A stretch of DNA of 64,000 bases from Sulfurospirillum sp. (GTDB taxonomy: Bacteria > Campylobacterota > Campylobacteria > Campylobacterales > Arcobacteraceae), in NCBI GenBank assembly GCA_030491005.1, contig JAKZMJ010000030.1, forward strand, positions 228,449 through 292,448, in the 5' to 3' direction. Shown one piece after another: positions 1 through 12,705 of the stretch. The notes under the pieces were generated by a model. The model ran no database searches and was not told where the DNA came from. It saw only the letters and a program-made list of their open reading frames with translations. The translations under genes and the position numbers were made by a program. The stretch's first letter is position 1, and each line of letters begins with the position of its first letter.

Positions 1-3000
1 ATAACCAAGATCTTTTTTAGCACTTGATTTTCCATCATTCGTAAACTCAGCAATTGAACCAGCACGTGCTGATTTAGATGACTGACCTCCTGTATTTGAA
101 TAAACTTCAGTATCCATAACTAAAACATTAATATTCTCGCCAGTAGATAAAACATGATCTAATCCACCATAACCAATATCATAAGCCCATCCATCTCCTC
201 CAAAAATCCATTGTGACTTTCTAACAATATATTTCTTTAAAGAAAGAAGATCTTTTACTCCATCTTCATTTGCATAATTTTCAAGTGCAGGTACAAGTAA
301 ATCTCTTAATCTTTGAGTTTTAACTCCATCGTTTCTATTATCAATCCATTCTTGAAATAATGTTACTAAAGGATTTGAAACTTTATCCATATTTTTTTCC
401 ATTATAGTTTGAATTCTATTTCTTATAGTTTCAGTTGCTTTGTGCATTCCAAAACCAAACTCAGCATTATCTTCAAACAATGAATTAGCCCATGCAGGTC
501 CTTCTCCTTTATCATTTTTAGTATATGGAGTTGAGGGAGCTGATGAAGCATAAATTGAAGAACATCCTGTAGCATTTGCTATCATTAGTCTATCTCCAAA
601 TAATTGTGTAATAAGTGAGATATATGTAGTCTCACCACATCCTGGACAGGCTGAATGAAATTCAAATAAGGGTTTAGCAAATTGTGAACCTTTTAATGTT
701 TCTTTAGATACAACATAATCTTTATATTCAACTTCATTAAATAAATAATCAGCACTTATATGTTCATCTTTAGCTTTTTCATCTTTATAAGGAACCATAA
801 CAAGAGATTTTTCTTTTGTAGGACAAACATCAACACAAACATTACAACCTGTACAATCTTGAATAGATACTTGAATTTTAAATTTATAATTACCTTTAAT
901 AGCTTTTCCAGTACCATCAAGAAGATGATCTTGTACACTTTGTGGAGCATTTTGTACATCTTTATCATCTAGTAAAAATGGTCTGATTACTGCATGAGGA
1001 CATTCAAATGCACATTGATTACACTGAATACAATTCTCTTCTATCCACATAGGAACGATATCAGAAATTGCCCTTTTTTCGTATTTTGTTGTACCATTTT
1101 CAAAAGTACCATCTTCTCTACCTGTAAAAATAGATACAGGTAAAGTATCTCCCTTAGCAGCATTTACAACTTTAGCAAAATTCTCAACAAAAGGAGTTCC
1201 TGTGTAATCTGAACTAAGAACTAAGTCTTCACTTTTGTATTCTAACCACGAAGAGTCAACTATAACTTCTTCAAGACCATTAGCACCATTTTCAATAGCT
1301 TCAAAATTCATCTTAACAATTGCATCACCTTTACTTTCATAAGACTTTTTTGCAAATTCTTTCATATATTCTTTTGCCTGAGTATATTCAATAACATTTG
1401 CTAATTTAAAAAAAGCTGATTGCATAATTGTATTTGTTTTTGTTCCTAAGCCTAAGTCACGTGCCAATTTTGTGGCATTGATTACATAAAATTTTGCTTT
1501 TTTAGAAGCTAGTAATTTTTTAACTCTATTTGGCATTTTGTTTATTATTTCTTTTGCTGAATGAATTGAGTTAAGTAAAAATGTCCCACCTTGTCTTAAA
1601 CCATCAATAACTTCATATTGATCCAAATAAACCTCTTTTGAACAAGCCACAAAACTGGGGTTAGTAACAAGATATGTTGATTTAATTACATTTGGGGAAA
1701 ATCTTAAGTGTGATCTTGTAAATCCACCTGATTTTTTTGAATCATATGCAAAATATGCTTGAGCATATAAATCAGTCTTATCTCCTATAATTTTTACAGA
1801 GTTTTTATTAGCTCCAACTGTTCCATCAGAACCAAGTCCATAAAATAAGCACTCTCTTACTTCATCAGATGTAACAGAAATATTTTTTCCAACTTCAATT
1901 GATCTAAAAGTTACATCATCATTAATACCAACTGTAAATTTTTTCTTAGGATTAGATGAAGCAAGATTGTCATAAATAGCGATAATTTGAGCAGGTGTTA
2001 CATCTTTTGAAGATAAACCATATATTCCTCCAATAATCATAGGCTGATGTTTTTGATCATAAAAAACACTTCTAACATCAAGATATAAAGGTTCACCTAA
2101 AGATCCAGGCTCTTTAGTTCTATCTAAAACACAAATTTTATTAACTGTTTTTGGTAAAACATTCATAAAGTATTTAATAGAAAATGGTCTATATAAATGC
2201 ACAACTAATAAACCTACTTTTCTATTTTCTTCTTTTCTTAAAAAATCAATTGTTTCTTTTATTGTTTCATTTGCTGATCCAATACAAACAATCATATCTG
2301 TCGCATTTTCATCCCCATAATAAGTAAAAGGTTTATATTCTCTTTTTGTTATTTTAGAAATTTCTTCCATATATTTATTTACAATATCAGGCACTGCATC
2401 GTAAAACTTATTACTGGCTTCTCGTCCTTGAAAATAAATATCATCATTTTGTGCAGTTCCTCTTGTAATTGGAGATTCAGGATTAAGTGAAGTATCTCTA
2501 AATCTTTGTACTGCATCATAATCTAATAATCTATCAAAAACATCATAAGACAAAACTTCTATTTTATTTATTTCATGTGATGTTCTAAAACCATCAAAAA
2601 AGTGCATAAAAGGCACTCTTCCCTCAATAGCAGCTAAATGAGCAATGCCACCTAAGTCCATAACTTCTTGAACTGAAGAAGATGCAAGCATTGCATAACC
2701 TGTTGCCCTTACAGACATAACATCTTGATGATCTCCAAAAATTGATAAAGCATGAGTTGCTAATGCTCTTGCTGATACATGAATGACACTTGGCAATAAT
2801 TGTCCTGCCATTTTATACATATTTGGAATTTTTAATAATAGTCCTTGAGATGCTGTATAAGTTGTAGTTAAAGCCCCAACTTGTAATGATCCATGTACAG
2901 CTCCTGCTGCTCCTGCTTCACTTTGCATTTCTATAACTTTAACTGTTGTTCCAAATAAATTTAATTTACCTTGTGCTGCCCATTTTTCAGTATCATCTCC

Positions 3001-3108
3001 CATTTGTGATGATGGGGTAATAGGATAAACTCCTGCAACTTCAGTAAAAGCATAAGAGACATATGCGGCCGCTTCATTTCCGTCCATAGTTTTTAAAATT
3101 TTTGACAT
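1..3108 (-). CDS. nifJ: Pyruvate:ferredoxin (flavodoxin) oxidoreductase, C-terminus cut by window edge
   Basis: Single-chain enzyme that converts pyruvate and CoA to acetyl-CoA and CO2 and reduces ferredoxin or flavodoxin in the cytoplasm. The reverse strand reads open for 1036 codons from ATG at 3108 to base 1; family members are about 1180 residues, so roughly 150 C-terminal residues lie outside. Visible parts in order: the N-terminal pyrimidine-binding domain (YPITPSSQM near residue 28), two [4Fe-4S] ferredoxin motifs (CIQCNQCAFECP near residue 690 and CTGCNVCVDVCP near 755), then the thiamine-diphosphate domain (CPGCGET near 820, GGDGWAYDIGYGG near 980, SNTGGQSSKS near 1010). GAGGAG lies 6 bases before the ATG. 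It is transcribed away from dnaA. The identification is secure. Confidence 0.97.
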   Translation of the reverse strand, partial: MSKILKTMDGNEAAAYVSYAFTEVAGVYPITPSSQMGDDTEKWAAQGKLNLFGTTVKVIEMQSEAGAAGAVHGSLQVGALTTTYTASQGLLLKIPNMYKMAGQLLPSVIHVSARALATHALSIFGDHQDVMSVRATGYAMLASSSVQEVMDLGGIAHLAAIEGRVPFMHFFDGFRTSHEINKIEVLSYDVFDRLLDYDAVQRFRDTSLNPESPITRGTAQNDDIYFQGREASNKFYDAVPDIVNKYMEEISKITKREYKPFTYYGDENATDMIVCIGSANETIKETIDFLRKEENRKVGLLVVHLYRPFSIKYFMNVLPKTVNKICVLDRTKEPGSLGEPLYLDVRSVFYDQKHQPMIIGGIYGLSSKDVTPAQIIAIYDNLASSNPKKKFTVGINDDVTFRSIEVGKNISVTSDEVRECLFYGLGSDGTVGANKNSVKIIGDKTDLYAQAYFAYDSKKSGGFTRSHLRFSPNVIKSTYLVTNPSFVACSKEVYLDQYEVIDGLRQGGTFLLNSIHSAKEIINKMPNRVKKLLASKKAKFYVINATKLARDLGLGTKTNTIMQSAFFKLANVIEYTQAKEYMKEFAKKSYESKGDAIVKMNFEAIENGANGLEEVIVDSSWLEYKSEDLVLSSDYTGTPFVENFAKVVNAAKGDTLPVSIFTGREDGTFENGTTKYEKRAISDIVPMWIEENCIQCNQCAFECPHAVIRPFLLDDKDVQNAPQSVQDHLLDGTGKAIKGNYKFKIQVSIQDCTGCNVCVDVCPTKEKSLVMVPYKDEKAKDEHISADYLFNEVEYKDYVVSKETLKGSQFAKPLFEFHSACPGCGETTYISLITQLFGDRLMIANATGCSSIYASSAPSTPYTKNDKGEGPAWANSLFEDNAEFGFGMHKATETIRNRIQTIMEKNMDKVSNPLVTLFQEWIDNRNDGVKTQRLRDLLVPALENYANEDGVKDLLSLKKYIVRKSQWIFGGDGWAYDIGYGGLDHVLSTGENINVLVMDTEVYSNTGGQSSKSARAGSIAEFTNDGKSSAKKDLGY

Positions 3109-3292
3109 TAATAACTCCTCTCATCTTGTAATTAAACAATCTTATTAAATGAAAACTTAAATAAATATTAAGTGCAAGCATTAGTTATACAAATATTTAG
3201 TATAAAGAATTGTTATAATTTGCTAGTATTTTATGATAATAAGATATACTAATATTTAATTATAATTTATTTAAATAATAAAAATTGAACTT

Positions 3293-3358
3293 TTTAAATA
3301 AAGAATTAACAATTAATCATTCTAAAATTTAAATCAAAATTATAATTCTTTATTTAAA
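3293..3358. repeat. 16-bp perfect inverted repeat made almost only of A and T
   Basis: Arm TTTAAATAAAGAATTA (3293-3308) is mirrored exactly by TAATTCTTTATTTAAA (3343-3358), with a 34-base spacer. It lies 12 bases before the first upstream DnaA box. It could be part of the easily melted DNA of the origin, an operator for dnaA or nifJ, or a factor-independent stop signal; the sequence alone does not decide. Confidence 0.7.
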
Positions 3359-3370
3359 TTTTTGTATCTT

Positions 3371-3397
3371 TTCACATATTAATATACATTTATTCAC
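3371..3397 (+). promoter_or_regulatory. Two candidate DnaA boxes upstream of dnaA
   Basis: TTCAC cores at 3371-3375 and 3393-3397, same orientation, 22 bases apart (about two helical turns). The flanks are TCTTTTCACAT and TTTATTCACAT. Together with the boxes downstream of dnaA they suggest a bipartite origin, and they may also let DnaA control its own gene, which starts at 3454. Confidence 0.6.
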
Positions 3398-3453
3398 ATA
3401 TAAAACAAATTTAGCTACAATTATAATAATTTAAATTAAGAAGTGATTACTAA

Positions 3454-4770
3454 ATGACAAATAAAGAATTTCTAGGTATTATAAAAAAAGAATCTAATCC
3501 AAATGATTATAATCAATACTTAAAACAATTAATATATAAAAAAAATTCTTCTGATAAAAAAATAGCAATTTTTGAAGTGTCTAATAAATATATAGCTACT
3601 TGGATTAAAAGTAAATTCACTCATATTATACAAAATTGTTTTGAAATTTTTGATGGTACAAAACCAAATATAGAAATAAAAATAATAGGTGAAAGAAAAA
3701 GTAAAAAAGAAATTTTAATTCAAATGCAAAAAAATGAAACAGCTGAAAGTACCATGTTAAACCCCTCTTATACTTTTGATTCTTTTGTTGTAGGATCTTC
3801 TAATCAAATGGCTTACAATGCTTCAATAGCTGTTTCTAATAAACCTGGAATTCAATATAATCCATTATTTATTTATGGTGGTACTGGTTTGGGAAAAACA
3901 CATTTACTTCAAGCTATTGGTAATTTTGCAATTGAGCAAGGAAAGTCTGTCATTTATGTAACAATTGAGCAGTTTATGAATGATTTTACTTTTTCAATTA
4001 AAAATAAGAATATGGAACATTTTCGTGCTAAATATAGAAAATGTGATATTTTACTAATAGATGATATACAATTTCTAAGTGGAAAAGAGCAAACACAAGA
4101 AGAATTTTTTCATACCTTTAATGAATTACATAATGCAAAAAAACAAATCATTATGACCTCAGATAGGCTACCATCACAAATAGCTGGTTTAGTTGATAGA
4201 TTAAAATCTAGATTTGATTGGGGATTAACAGCTGATATTCAATACCCAAATTTAGAAACAAAAATAGCTATTATAGAAAAAAAATCGGAATTAAATGGTA
4301 TATTTTTAACAAAAGAAATTATAAATTATATAGCAAGTAGCTTAGATAATTCTATTAGAGAAATAGAAGGTGTTTTAATTAGAATCAATGCATCAGCAGC
4401 CTTACTTAATCAAGAAATAAATCTTGAAATGGTACAAAATTTATTAAAAGAACAAATAAAAGAAAAAAAAGAACATATAAAATTACCTGATATAATATCA
4501 TTAGTAGCAAATGAATTAAATATAAAACCAAGTGATATAAAATCAAAAAAAAGAACAGTTGCAGTAGCAAATGCTAGAAGAATAGTAATATATCTAACAA
4601 GAGAACTAACTCACAATTCAATGCCTGATATTGCTAAATTCTTAGGAATGAAAGATCATAGCTCTATTTCTAAAAATATTCAAAAAACAAATGAACTAAT
4701 AGAAAAAAATGAAAATTTTAAATTAGTAATAAAAAATTTAAAAAATAAAATAGTAAATAAGGAATGGTAA
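3454..4770 (+). CDS. dnaA: Chromosomal replication initiator protein DnaA
   Basis: AAA+ ATPase that binds DnaA boxes and opens the chromosomal origin. At 438 residues it is near the usual 440-470. Domain I is at about 1-90, domain II is very short, and the AAA+ core has Walker A GGTGLGKT (142-149) and Walker B ILLIDDIQF (199-207). Domain IV ends with the helix-turn-helix signature around IAKFLGMKDHSSIS. ATG at 3454 is preceded by AAGAAG. The gene is flanked by clusters of TTCAC boxes and followed by dnaN and gyrB, the standard origin arrangement. Confidence 0.98.
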   Translation: MTNKEFLGIIKKESNPNDYNQYLKQLIYKKNSSDKKIAIFEVSNKYIATWIKSKFTHIIQNCFEIFDGTKPNIEIKIIGERKSKKEILIQMQKNETAESTMLNPSYTFDSFVVGSSNQMAYNASIAVSNKPGIQYNPLFIYGGTGLGKTHLLQAIGNFAIEQGKSVIYVTIEQFMNDFTFSIKNKNMEHFRAKYRKCDILLIDDIQFLSGKEQTQEEFFHTFNELHNAKKQIIMTSDRLPSQIAGLVDRLKSRFDWGLTADIQYPNLETKIAIIEKKSELNGIFLTKEIINYIASSLDNSIREIEGVLIRINASAALLNQEINLEMVQNLLKEQIKEKKEHIKLPDIISLVANELNIKPSDIKSKKRTVAVANARRIVIYLTRELTHNSMPDIAKFLGMKDHSSISKNIQKTNELIEKNENFKLVIKNLKNKIVNKEW

Positions 4771-4792
4771 TTATGAGACAAGTTAAATATAT

Positions 4793-4879
4793 GTGAATAT
4801 ATGTGAATAAATATGTTTAAATTAAATTCAATTAAGAGACTATTATATAATCTCTATAGACATATATTCACTTATTCAC
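4793..4879. promoter_or_regulatory. Candidate DnaA-box cluster in the dnaA-dnaN gap (oriC2)
   Basis: The 154-base dnaA-dnaN gap holds four TTCAC cores: two reversed (GTGAA at 4793 and 4803, 10 bases apart) and two forward (4867 and 4875, 8 bases apart). The pairs face each other across about 60 bases of AT-rich DNA, so the whole forms a rough palindrome (ATATGTGAAT against TTATTCACT). In Campylobacterota whose origins have been studied, the region beside dnaA is the main site of unwinding. This assignment is by motif and context. Confidence 0.65.
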
Positions 4880-4924
4880 TGTAACTACTACTTCTACTAT
4901 AATAATTTAATATAAAGGTATAAA

Positions 4925-5995
4925 ATGAAATTTATTATTACAAAAAGTATTTTTGAAAATATCATTTCTTCAATGCAGTCTTTTTTAGAAAAAAAAGATG
5001 CAAGTGAAATAACATCACATATTTATTTAGAAATAAATGATTCAAATCTTATAATAAAAGCAAGTGATTATGAAATAGGTTTAGAATCAACAACAAACAA
5101 TATAAATAATACAGATAATGGAAAAGCAACAGCAAATGGTGCAAATTTATTAGGAATAATAAAAAGACTTAAAAATGATGATATTACGATACAAACAGAA
5201 AAAAATCATTTGATTATAAATCAAAATAAATCAAAATTTAAATTACCTATGTATGATCCACTAGAATTTCCAAATTCCATAAAAAAAGAAAAATTACTTA
5301 AATTAAATATCTCAACTTTCAATTTAATAAATTCGATAAAAAAAATTACACCCTCAATTGATAACAATAATGCAAAATTTGAATTAAATGGAGCATTAAT
5401 TGATATAAAAGAATCTAAAATAAATTTTGCATCAACAGATACTAGAAGATTAGCAGTTTCTTATTTAGAAAATATTAAAAATGAAATAGGTCAAATAATA
5501 ATTCCTAAAAAAGCTATAATTGAAATTCAAAAATTATTCTTAGATGATGCAAATATAGAGTATAATGATAACAATTTAATAATATCAAATGAAACAAATA
5601 AATTTTTTACTAAATTAATAAATGGAAAATATCCAGACTATGAAAGAATAATACCTAAGAATTTAAATAACAAAATATTAGTACCTAAAAATTTATTTAT
5701 TGAATCAATTAAATTAGTAACTTCAATATTTTCAAATATAAAGATTTCATTTTCATCAAGTAATATTATATTTGAAAGTTTAGATGAAGAAAGTGAATCT
5801 AAAACTCAAATAGATATAAATTTAGATATAAAAGATGAATTCTTTTTTGCTGTAAATGCTAGATATTTACTTGATTTTTTATCTCAAGCAAATAATGAAA
5901 ATATATTAGTAGGCTTTAATGACTCAAATTTACCATTTTATTTAGAAGATGAAAAATTTTTTACAGTTGTCATGCCAATAATATTAGAAAAATAG
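4925..5995 (+). CDS. dnaN: DNA polymerase III beta sliding clamp
   Basis: Ring-shaped clamp that keeps DNA polymerase III on the template; it acts as a homodimer, each chain having three similar folds. The 356 residues match the family's usual 350-380. The C-terminus has the typical form (ADDSNLPFYLE-like segment, then a VVMPIILEK end), and KYPDYERIIP, the hallmark of the second/third domain junction, is visible at about 235-244. AAAGG lies 6 bases before ATG. It sits between dnaA and gyrB, with gyrB starting 15 bases after its stop. Confidence 0.97.
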   Translation: MKFIITKSIFENIISSMQSFLEKKDASEITSHIYLEINDSNLIIKASDYEIGLESTTNNINNTDNGKATANGANLLGIIKRLKNDDITIQTEKNHLIINQNKSKFKLPMYDPLEFPNSIKKEKLLKLNISTFNLINSIKKITPSIDNNNAKFELNGALIDIKESKINFASTDTRRLAVSYLENIKNEIGQIIIPKKAIIEIQKLFLDDANIEYNDNNLIISNETNKFFTKLINGKYPDYERIIPKNLNNKILVPKNLFIESIKLVTSIFSNIKISFSSSNIIFESLDEESESKTQIDINLDIKDEFFFAVNARYLLDFLSQANNENILVGFNDSNLPFYLEDEKFFTVVMPIILEK

Positions 5996-9521
<3,526 letters not shown>

Positions 9522-9542
9522 ATATTAATATTTATAAAAAAA

Positions 9543-10694
9543 TTGTTAAAAAATAAACTTATTGTAAATTCTTTTGATAAATTACCAAGCCCATGTTATG
9601 TATGTGAACAAGATTTATTAGAAAATAATTTAAAATTATTAAAAAAAGTCCAAGATGAAGCTAATGTGAATATTATACTTGCATTAAAAGGTTTTGCACT
9701 TTGGTTTAGCTTTGATTTGTGTAAAAAATATTTAATGGGTTGTTCTTCTTCTGGTTTAAATGAAGCAAAACTTGCAAAAGAAGAATTTAAAAAAGAAGTT
9801 CATACTTATAGTCCAGCTTTTAAAGATGAAGAAATTGATGAAATATTAGAACTTTCTGATTATATAATTTTTAATTCATTTTCACAATGGAAAAAATATA
9901 AAAATAAAGCAATAAAAAAAGCATCTTGTGGCTTAAGAATAAATCCACAATGTTCATTAGTTGAAGTTGATTTGTATAATCCTTGTTCTATTAACTCAAG
10001 GCTTGGAATTATTAAAGAAAATTTTGAAGAAGATGAACTTGACGGAATAGAAGGTTTTCACTTTCATGCTCTTTGTGAACAAAATGTAGGTGACTTAGAT
10101 AAAGTTTTAGAAAAGTTTGAGCAGAATTTTTCAAAATATTTTAAAAACTTAAAATGGTTAAATTTTGGAGGAGGACATCATATTACAAAGTCTACTTATG
10201 ATGTAGAGGCTTTAGTCAAACTATTGAAAAACTTTAAAAAAAAATATCCTCACTTAAAAATATATTTAGAACCAGGAGAAGCTGTAGCATGGGAGAGTGG
10301 ATATTTACTTTGTACAGTTTTAGATATAGTAAAAAATGGTATGGACATAGTTATTTTAGATACTTCAGCTGAAACTCATATGCCTGATGTTTTAGCAATG
10401 CCTTACAAACCAAGTATCAAAGGAGCATCTTCAAATATAAATGAAAAAGAATTCATATATAAATTAGCAGGTAATACTTGTTTAGCTGGAGATATAATAG
10501 GAGATTATTCTTTTGATAAGAAATTAAAAATCGGAGATAAAATTATATTAGAAGATATGATTCATTATACTATGGTAAAAACTACAACTTTTAATGGTAT
10601 AAATTTACCATCAATAGCAATAAAGCTTAATAAAACATCTTATAAAATTATAAAAAACTTTGGATATAATGACTACAAATTTAGACTTTCTTAA
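9543..10694 (+). CDS. nspC: Carboxy(nor)spermidine decarboxylase
   Basis: PLP enzyme that removes the carboxyl group from carboxyspermidine or carboxynorspermidine, the last step of the alternative spermidine route. 383 residues, fold-type III (alanine racemase-like barrel). The PLP lysine is Lys49 in LALKGFALW; GFHFHALCEQN, the glycine-rich NFGGGHHITK and EPGEAVAWESGYL segments, and a C-terminal NTCLAGDIIGDY active-site loop are visible. No ATG is available near the N-terminus, so TTG at 9543 is used; no clear ribosome site precedes it, and translation may depend on coupling to the upstream gene. Confidence 0.93.
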   Translation: MLKNKLIVNSFDKLPSPCYVCEQDLLENNLKLLKKVQDEANVNIILALKGFALWFSFDLCKKYLMGCSSSGLNEAKLAKEEFKKEVHTYSPAFKDEEIDEILELSDYIIFNSFSQWKKYKNKAIKKASCGLRINPQCSLVEVDLYNPCSINSRLGIIKENFEEDELDGIEGFHFHALCEQNVGDLDKVLEKFEQNFSKYFKNLKWLNFGGGHHITKSTYDVEALVKLLKNFKKKYPHLKIYLEPGEAVAWESGYLLCTVLDIVKNGMDIVILDTSAETHMPDVLAMPYKPSIKGASSNINEKEFIYKLAGNTCLAGDIIGDYSFDKKLKIGDKIILEDMIHYTMVKTTTFNGINLPSIAIKLNKTSYKIIKNFGYNDYKFRLS

Positions 10695-10709
10695 AATTAA
10701 GGTATTAAT

Positions 10710-11564
10710 ATGAGAAAAAATGAAGATTATATAAACAAAGATAATAAGAAAAATAAACAAAGTAAGAAGAATCATAAAATTCGTATTTGGGTTAAAAAAG
10801 AAACACTTGAATATGAAAAAGAATTGATTAAATTACAAATAGAGTTATTAAAATTACAAAATCATATAAAAGATAAAAACTTAAAAGTTCTCATGCTTTT
10901 TGAAGGAAGAGATGCTGCTGGTAAGGGTGGCACTATTAAAAGAATAACTGAACATCTAAATCCAAGAGGGGCTAGAGTAGTTGCTTTAGAAAAACCAAGT
11001 GATACAGAAAGCACACAATGGTATTTTCAAAGATATATACACCACCTTCCAAGTGCTGGTGAAATAGTACTTTTTGATAGGTCTTGGTATAATAGAGCAG
11101 GAGTTGAGCCTGTTATGAATTTTTGTGATTCGCAAGAACACCATGAGTTTTTAAAAGAAGTTCCTGAGTTTGAACAAATGTTAGTTAATTCAGGAATTAT
11201 ATTGTATAAATTTTATTTTTCTGTTTCAAAAGAAACGCAAGCAAAAAGATTTAAGAAAAGACAAATTGATCCATTAAAACAGTATAAACTATCTTTAGTT
11301 GATAAACAATCACAAAAATTATGGGATAAATATACTGTGGCAAAGTTTTCTATGCTTATGGCATCTCATACTCAAATAGCTCCTTGGGTAATTATAAAAG
11401 GCGATGATAAGAAAAAAGCTAGAATTAATTGTATGAAATATATTCTAAAAGAGATTTCTTATAAAAATAAAATTACAAATTTTAAAATAAATTCAAAAAT
11501 TTTAACTATGGGAAATAAAGAAATTAATAATATGGAAAAAGAAAATAAATTTGCGAAGGCATAA
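10710..11564 (+). CDS. ppk2: Polyphosphate kinase 2 family protein (first of two)
   Basis: PPK2 enzymes move phosphate between inorganic polyphosphate and nucleotides, mostly making GTP or ATP from the diphosphates. 284 residues, typical for a single-domain PPK2. Walker A GRDAAGKGGT is at 66-75, Walker B LFDRSWYNRA at 121-130, and the lid helix region RQIDPLKQYKLS follows. The N-terminus is very rich in Lys and Asn. Two bases separate its stop from the second PPK2 gene, so they form one transcription unit downstream of the spermidine genes. Preference for ADP, GDP or AMP cannot be read from the sequence. Confidence 0.93.
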   Translation: MRKNEDYINKDNKKNKQSKKNHKIRIWVKKETLEYEKELIKLQIELLKLQNHIKDKNLKVLMLFEGRDAAGKGGTIKRITEHLNPRGARVVALEKPSDTESTQWYFQRYIHHLPSAGEIVLFDRSWYNRAGVEPVMNFCDSQEHHEFLKEVPEFEQMLVNSGIILYKFYFSVSKETQAKRFKKRQIDPLKQYKLSLVDKQSQKLWDKYTVAKFSMLMASHTQIAPWVIIKGDDKKKARINCMKYILKEISYKNKITNFKINSKILTMGNKEINNMEKENKFAKA

Positions 11565-11566
11565 GT

Positions 11567-12670
11567 ATGAATTTTAGTGATTTCGAGAAAACAAGTTATA
11601 GTGGACTGTATATATCAAAAGCTACACATGATATTTTTGGAAAAAAATATATAGCTAGATTTCAATATCAAAATAAAAGATATGTAAAAGTATTGGGATA
11701 TAGTAAAAAAAATAATTTAAGTAAAAAAATGGCTTTTAATTTAATGGAAGAATTAAAAAAAACAATTATGCAAGATGATACAAATGATATAAATATTAAA
11801 GAAGAACATAATGATAAAGAAGAATTATTAATAGATGAGAATAATAAATATAAAAAATTATTAGGAAATTATACTAATTTAAGTAAAAATGTATTTAAAA
11901 CAGGAATACAAAAAATTTATGATTTTGAAAAACTAAAACCATATCAAATAGAACTTATAAAATTACAAAACTATTTAGAACATGAGAATAAAAGAATGAT
12001 TATTATTTTTGAAGGAAGAGATGCTTCTGGAAAAGGTGGAGCTATTAGAAGAATAACTAGATATATGAATAACAAGCATTATAGAGTCGTAGCCCTTGGT
12101 AAACCTACAGAAACACAAAAAAACCAGTGGTTTTTCCAGCGATATATTGAGCATTTCCCAACAGGTGGAGAGATACTACTATTTGATAGGTCGTGGTATA
12201 ACAGAGCTATGGTTGAACCTATATTTGGATTTTGTAAACAAGAAGAATATGAGATTTTTATGGAAGATGTTGTAAATTTTGAACAAGATTTAGTAAGACA
12301 AGGAATGATTTTAATCAAACTTTATTTTTCTGTTTCAAAAGATGAACAAAAAAAAAGATTTGATAGAAGAATTAATGACCCATTAAGGCATTGGAAGTTT
12401 TCAGAAGTTGATATGCAAGCTCAAGACTTATGGGATGAATTCTCAGAAAAGAAATATGAAATGCTTAGACGAACTTCTTCAAAAAGTGCTCCATGGAATA
12501 TAATAAGATCAAATAATAAACATTTAGCAAGATTAGAAGCTATGAAAATAATTTTAAATTCTGTAAATTATGATGGAAAAAATAATTCTTTAGATTTTGA
12601 GGATAATATGGATATAAATATTTCTGTTCAAAAAGAATTAATGCACATGAGAAAATCAAAAAATTATTAG
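11567..12670 (+). CDS. ppk2: Polyphosphate kinase 2 family protein with extra N-terminal domain (second of two)
   Basis: Second PPK2 kinase, 367 residues: about 80 longer than its neighbour. The kinase part begins near residue 118 and has Walker A GRDASGKGGA (150-159) and Walker B LFDRSWYNRA (205-214), so both catalytic motifs are intact. Residues about 10-70 (SGLYISK... KKYIARFQYQNKRYVKVLGY... LSKKMAF) form a compact beta-rich unit resembling, by eye, the N-terminal arm-type DNA-binding module of tyrosine recombinases; a charged linker of about 45 residues follows. Its function is unknown. Paralogue of the preceding gene, probably by duplication. Confidence 0.9.
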   Translation: MNFSDFEKTSYSGLYISKATHDIFGKKYIARFQYQNKRYVKVLGYSKKNNLSKKMAFNLMEELKKTIMQDDTNDINIKEEHNDKEELLIDENNKYKKLLGNYTNLSKNVFKTGIQKIYDFEKLKPYQIELIKLQNYLEHENKRMIIIFEGRDASGKGGAIRRITRYMNNKHYRVVALGKPTETQKNQWFFQRYIEHFPTGGEILLFDRSWYNRAMVEPIFGFCKQEEYEIFMEDVVNFEQDLVRQGMILIKLYFSVSKDEQKKRFDRRINDPLRHWKFSEVDMQAQDLWDEFSEKKYEMLRRTSSKSAPWNIIRSNNKHLARLEAMKIILNSVNYDGKNNSLDFEDNMDINISVQKELMHMRKSKNY

Positions 12671-12705
12671 ATTAATAAAGAAAAAAGTGAAAAAAAAGGA
12701 TTATA

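Larger units (their letters stand above)
3109..3453. other. nifJ-dnaA intergenic region, candidate upstream half of the origin (oriC1)
   Basis: 345 bases of strongly AT-rich sequence between two divergent genes. It contains a 16-bp perfect inverted repeat (3293-3308 and 3343-3358) and, just upstream of dnaA, two TTCAC cores at 3371 and 3393. The second sits in TTATTCACA, close to the bacterial DnaA-box consensus. TTCAC-core boxes and origins split by dnaA are known from Helicobacter and relatives; the assignment here is by motif and position. The nifJ and dnaA promoters must also lie in this stretch. Confidence 0.6.

Noticed and set aside
756..972. Two short open frames inside nifJ
   Set aside because: They overlap the ferredoxin-cluster coding region in other frames and have no ribosome sites; the nifJ frame is clearly the coding one.
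12079..12318. Open frame opposite the second PPK2 gene
   Set aside because: It lies antisense to a strongly conserved kinase and shows no family features; it is a shadow of the AT-rich coding sequence.
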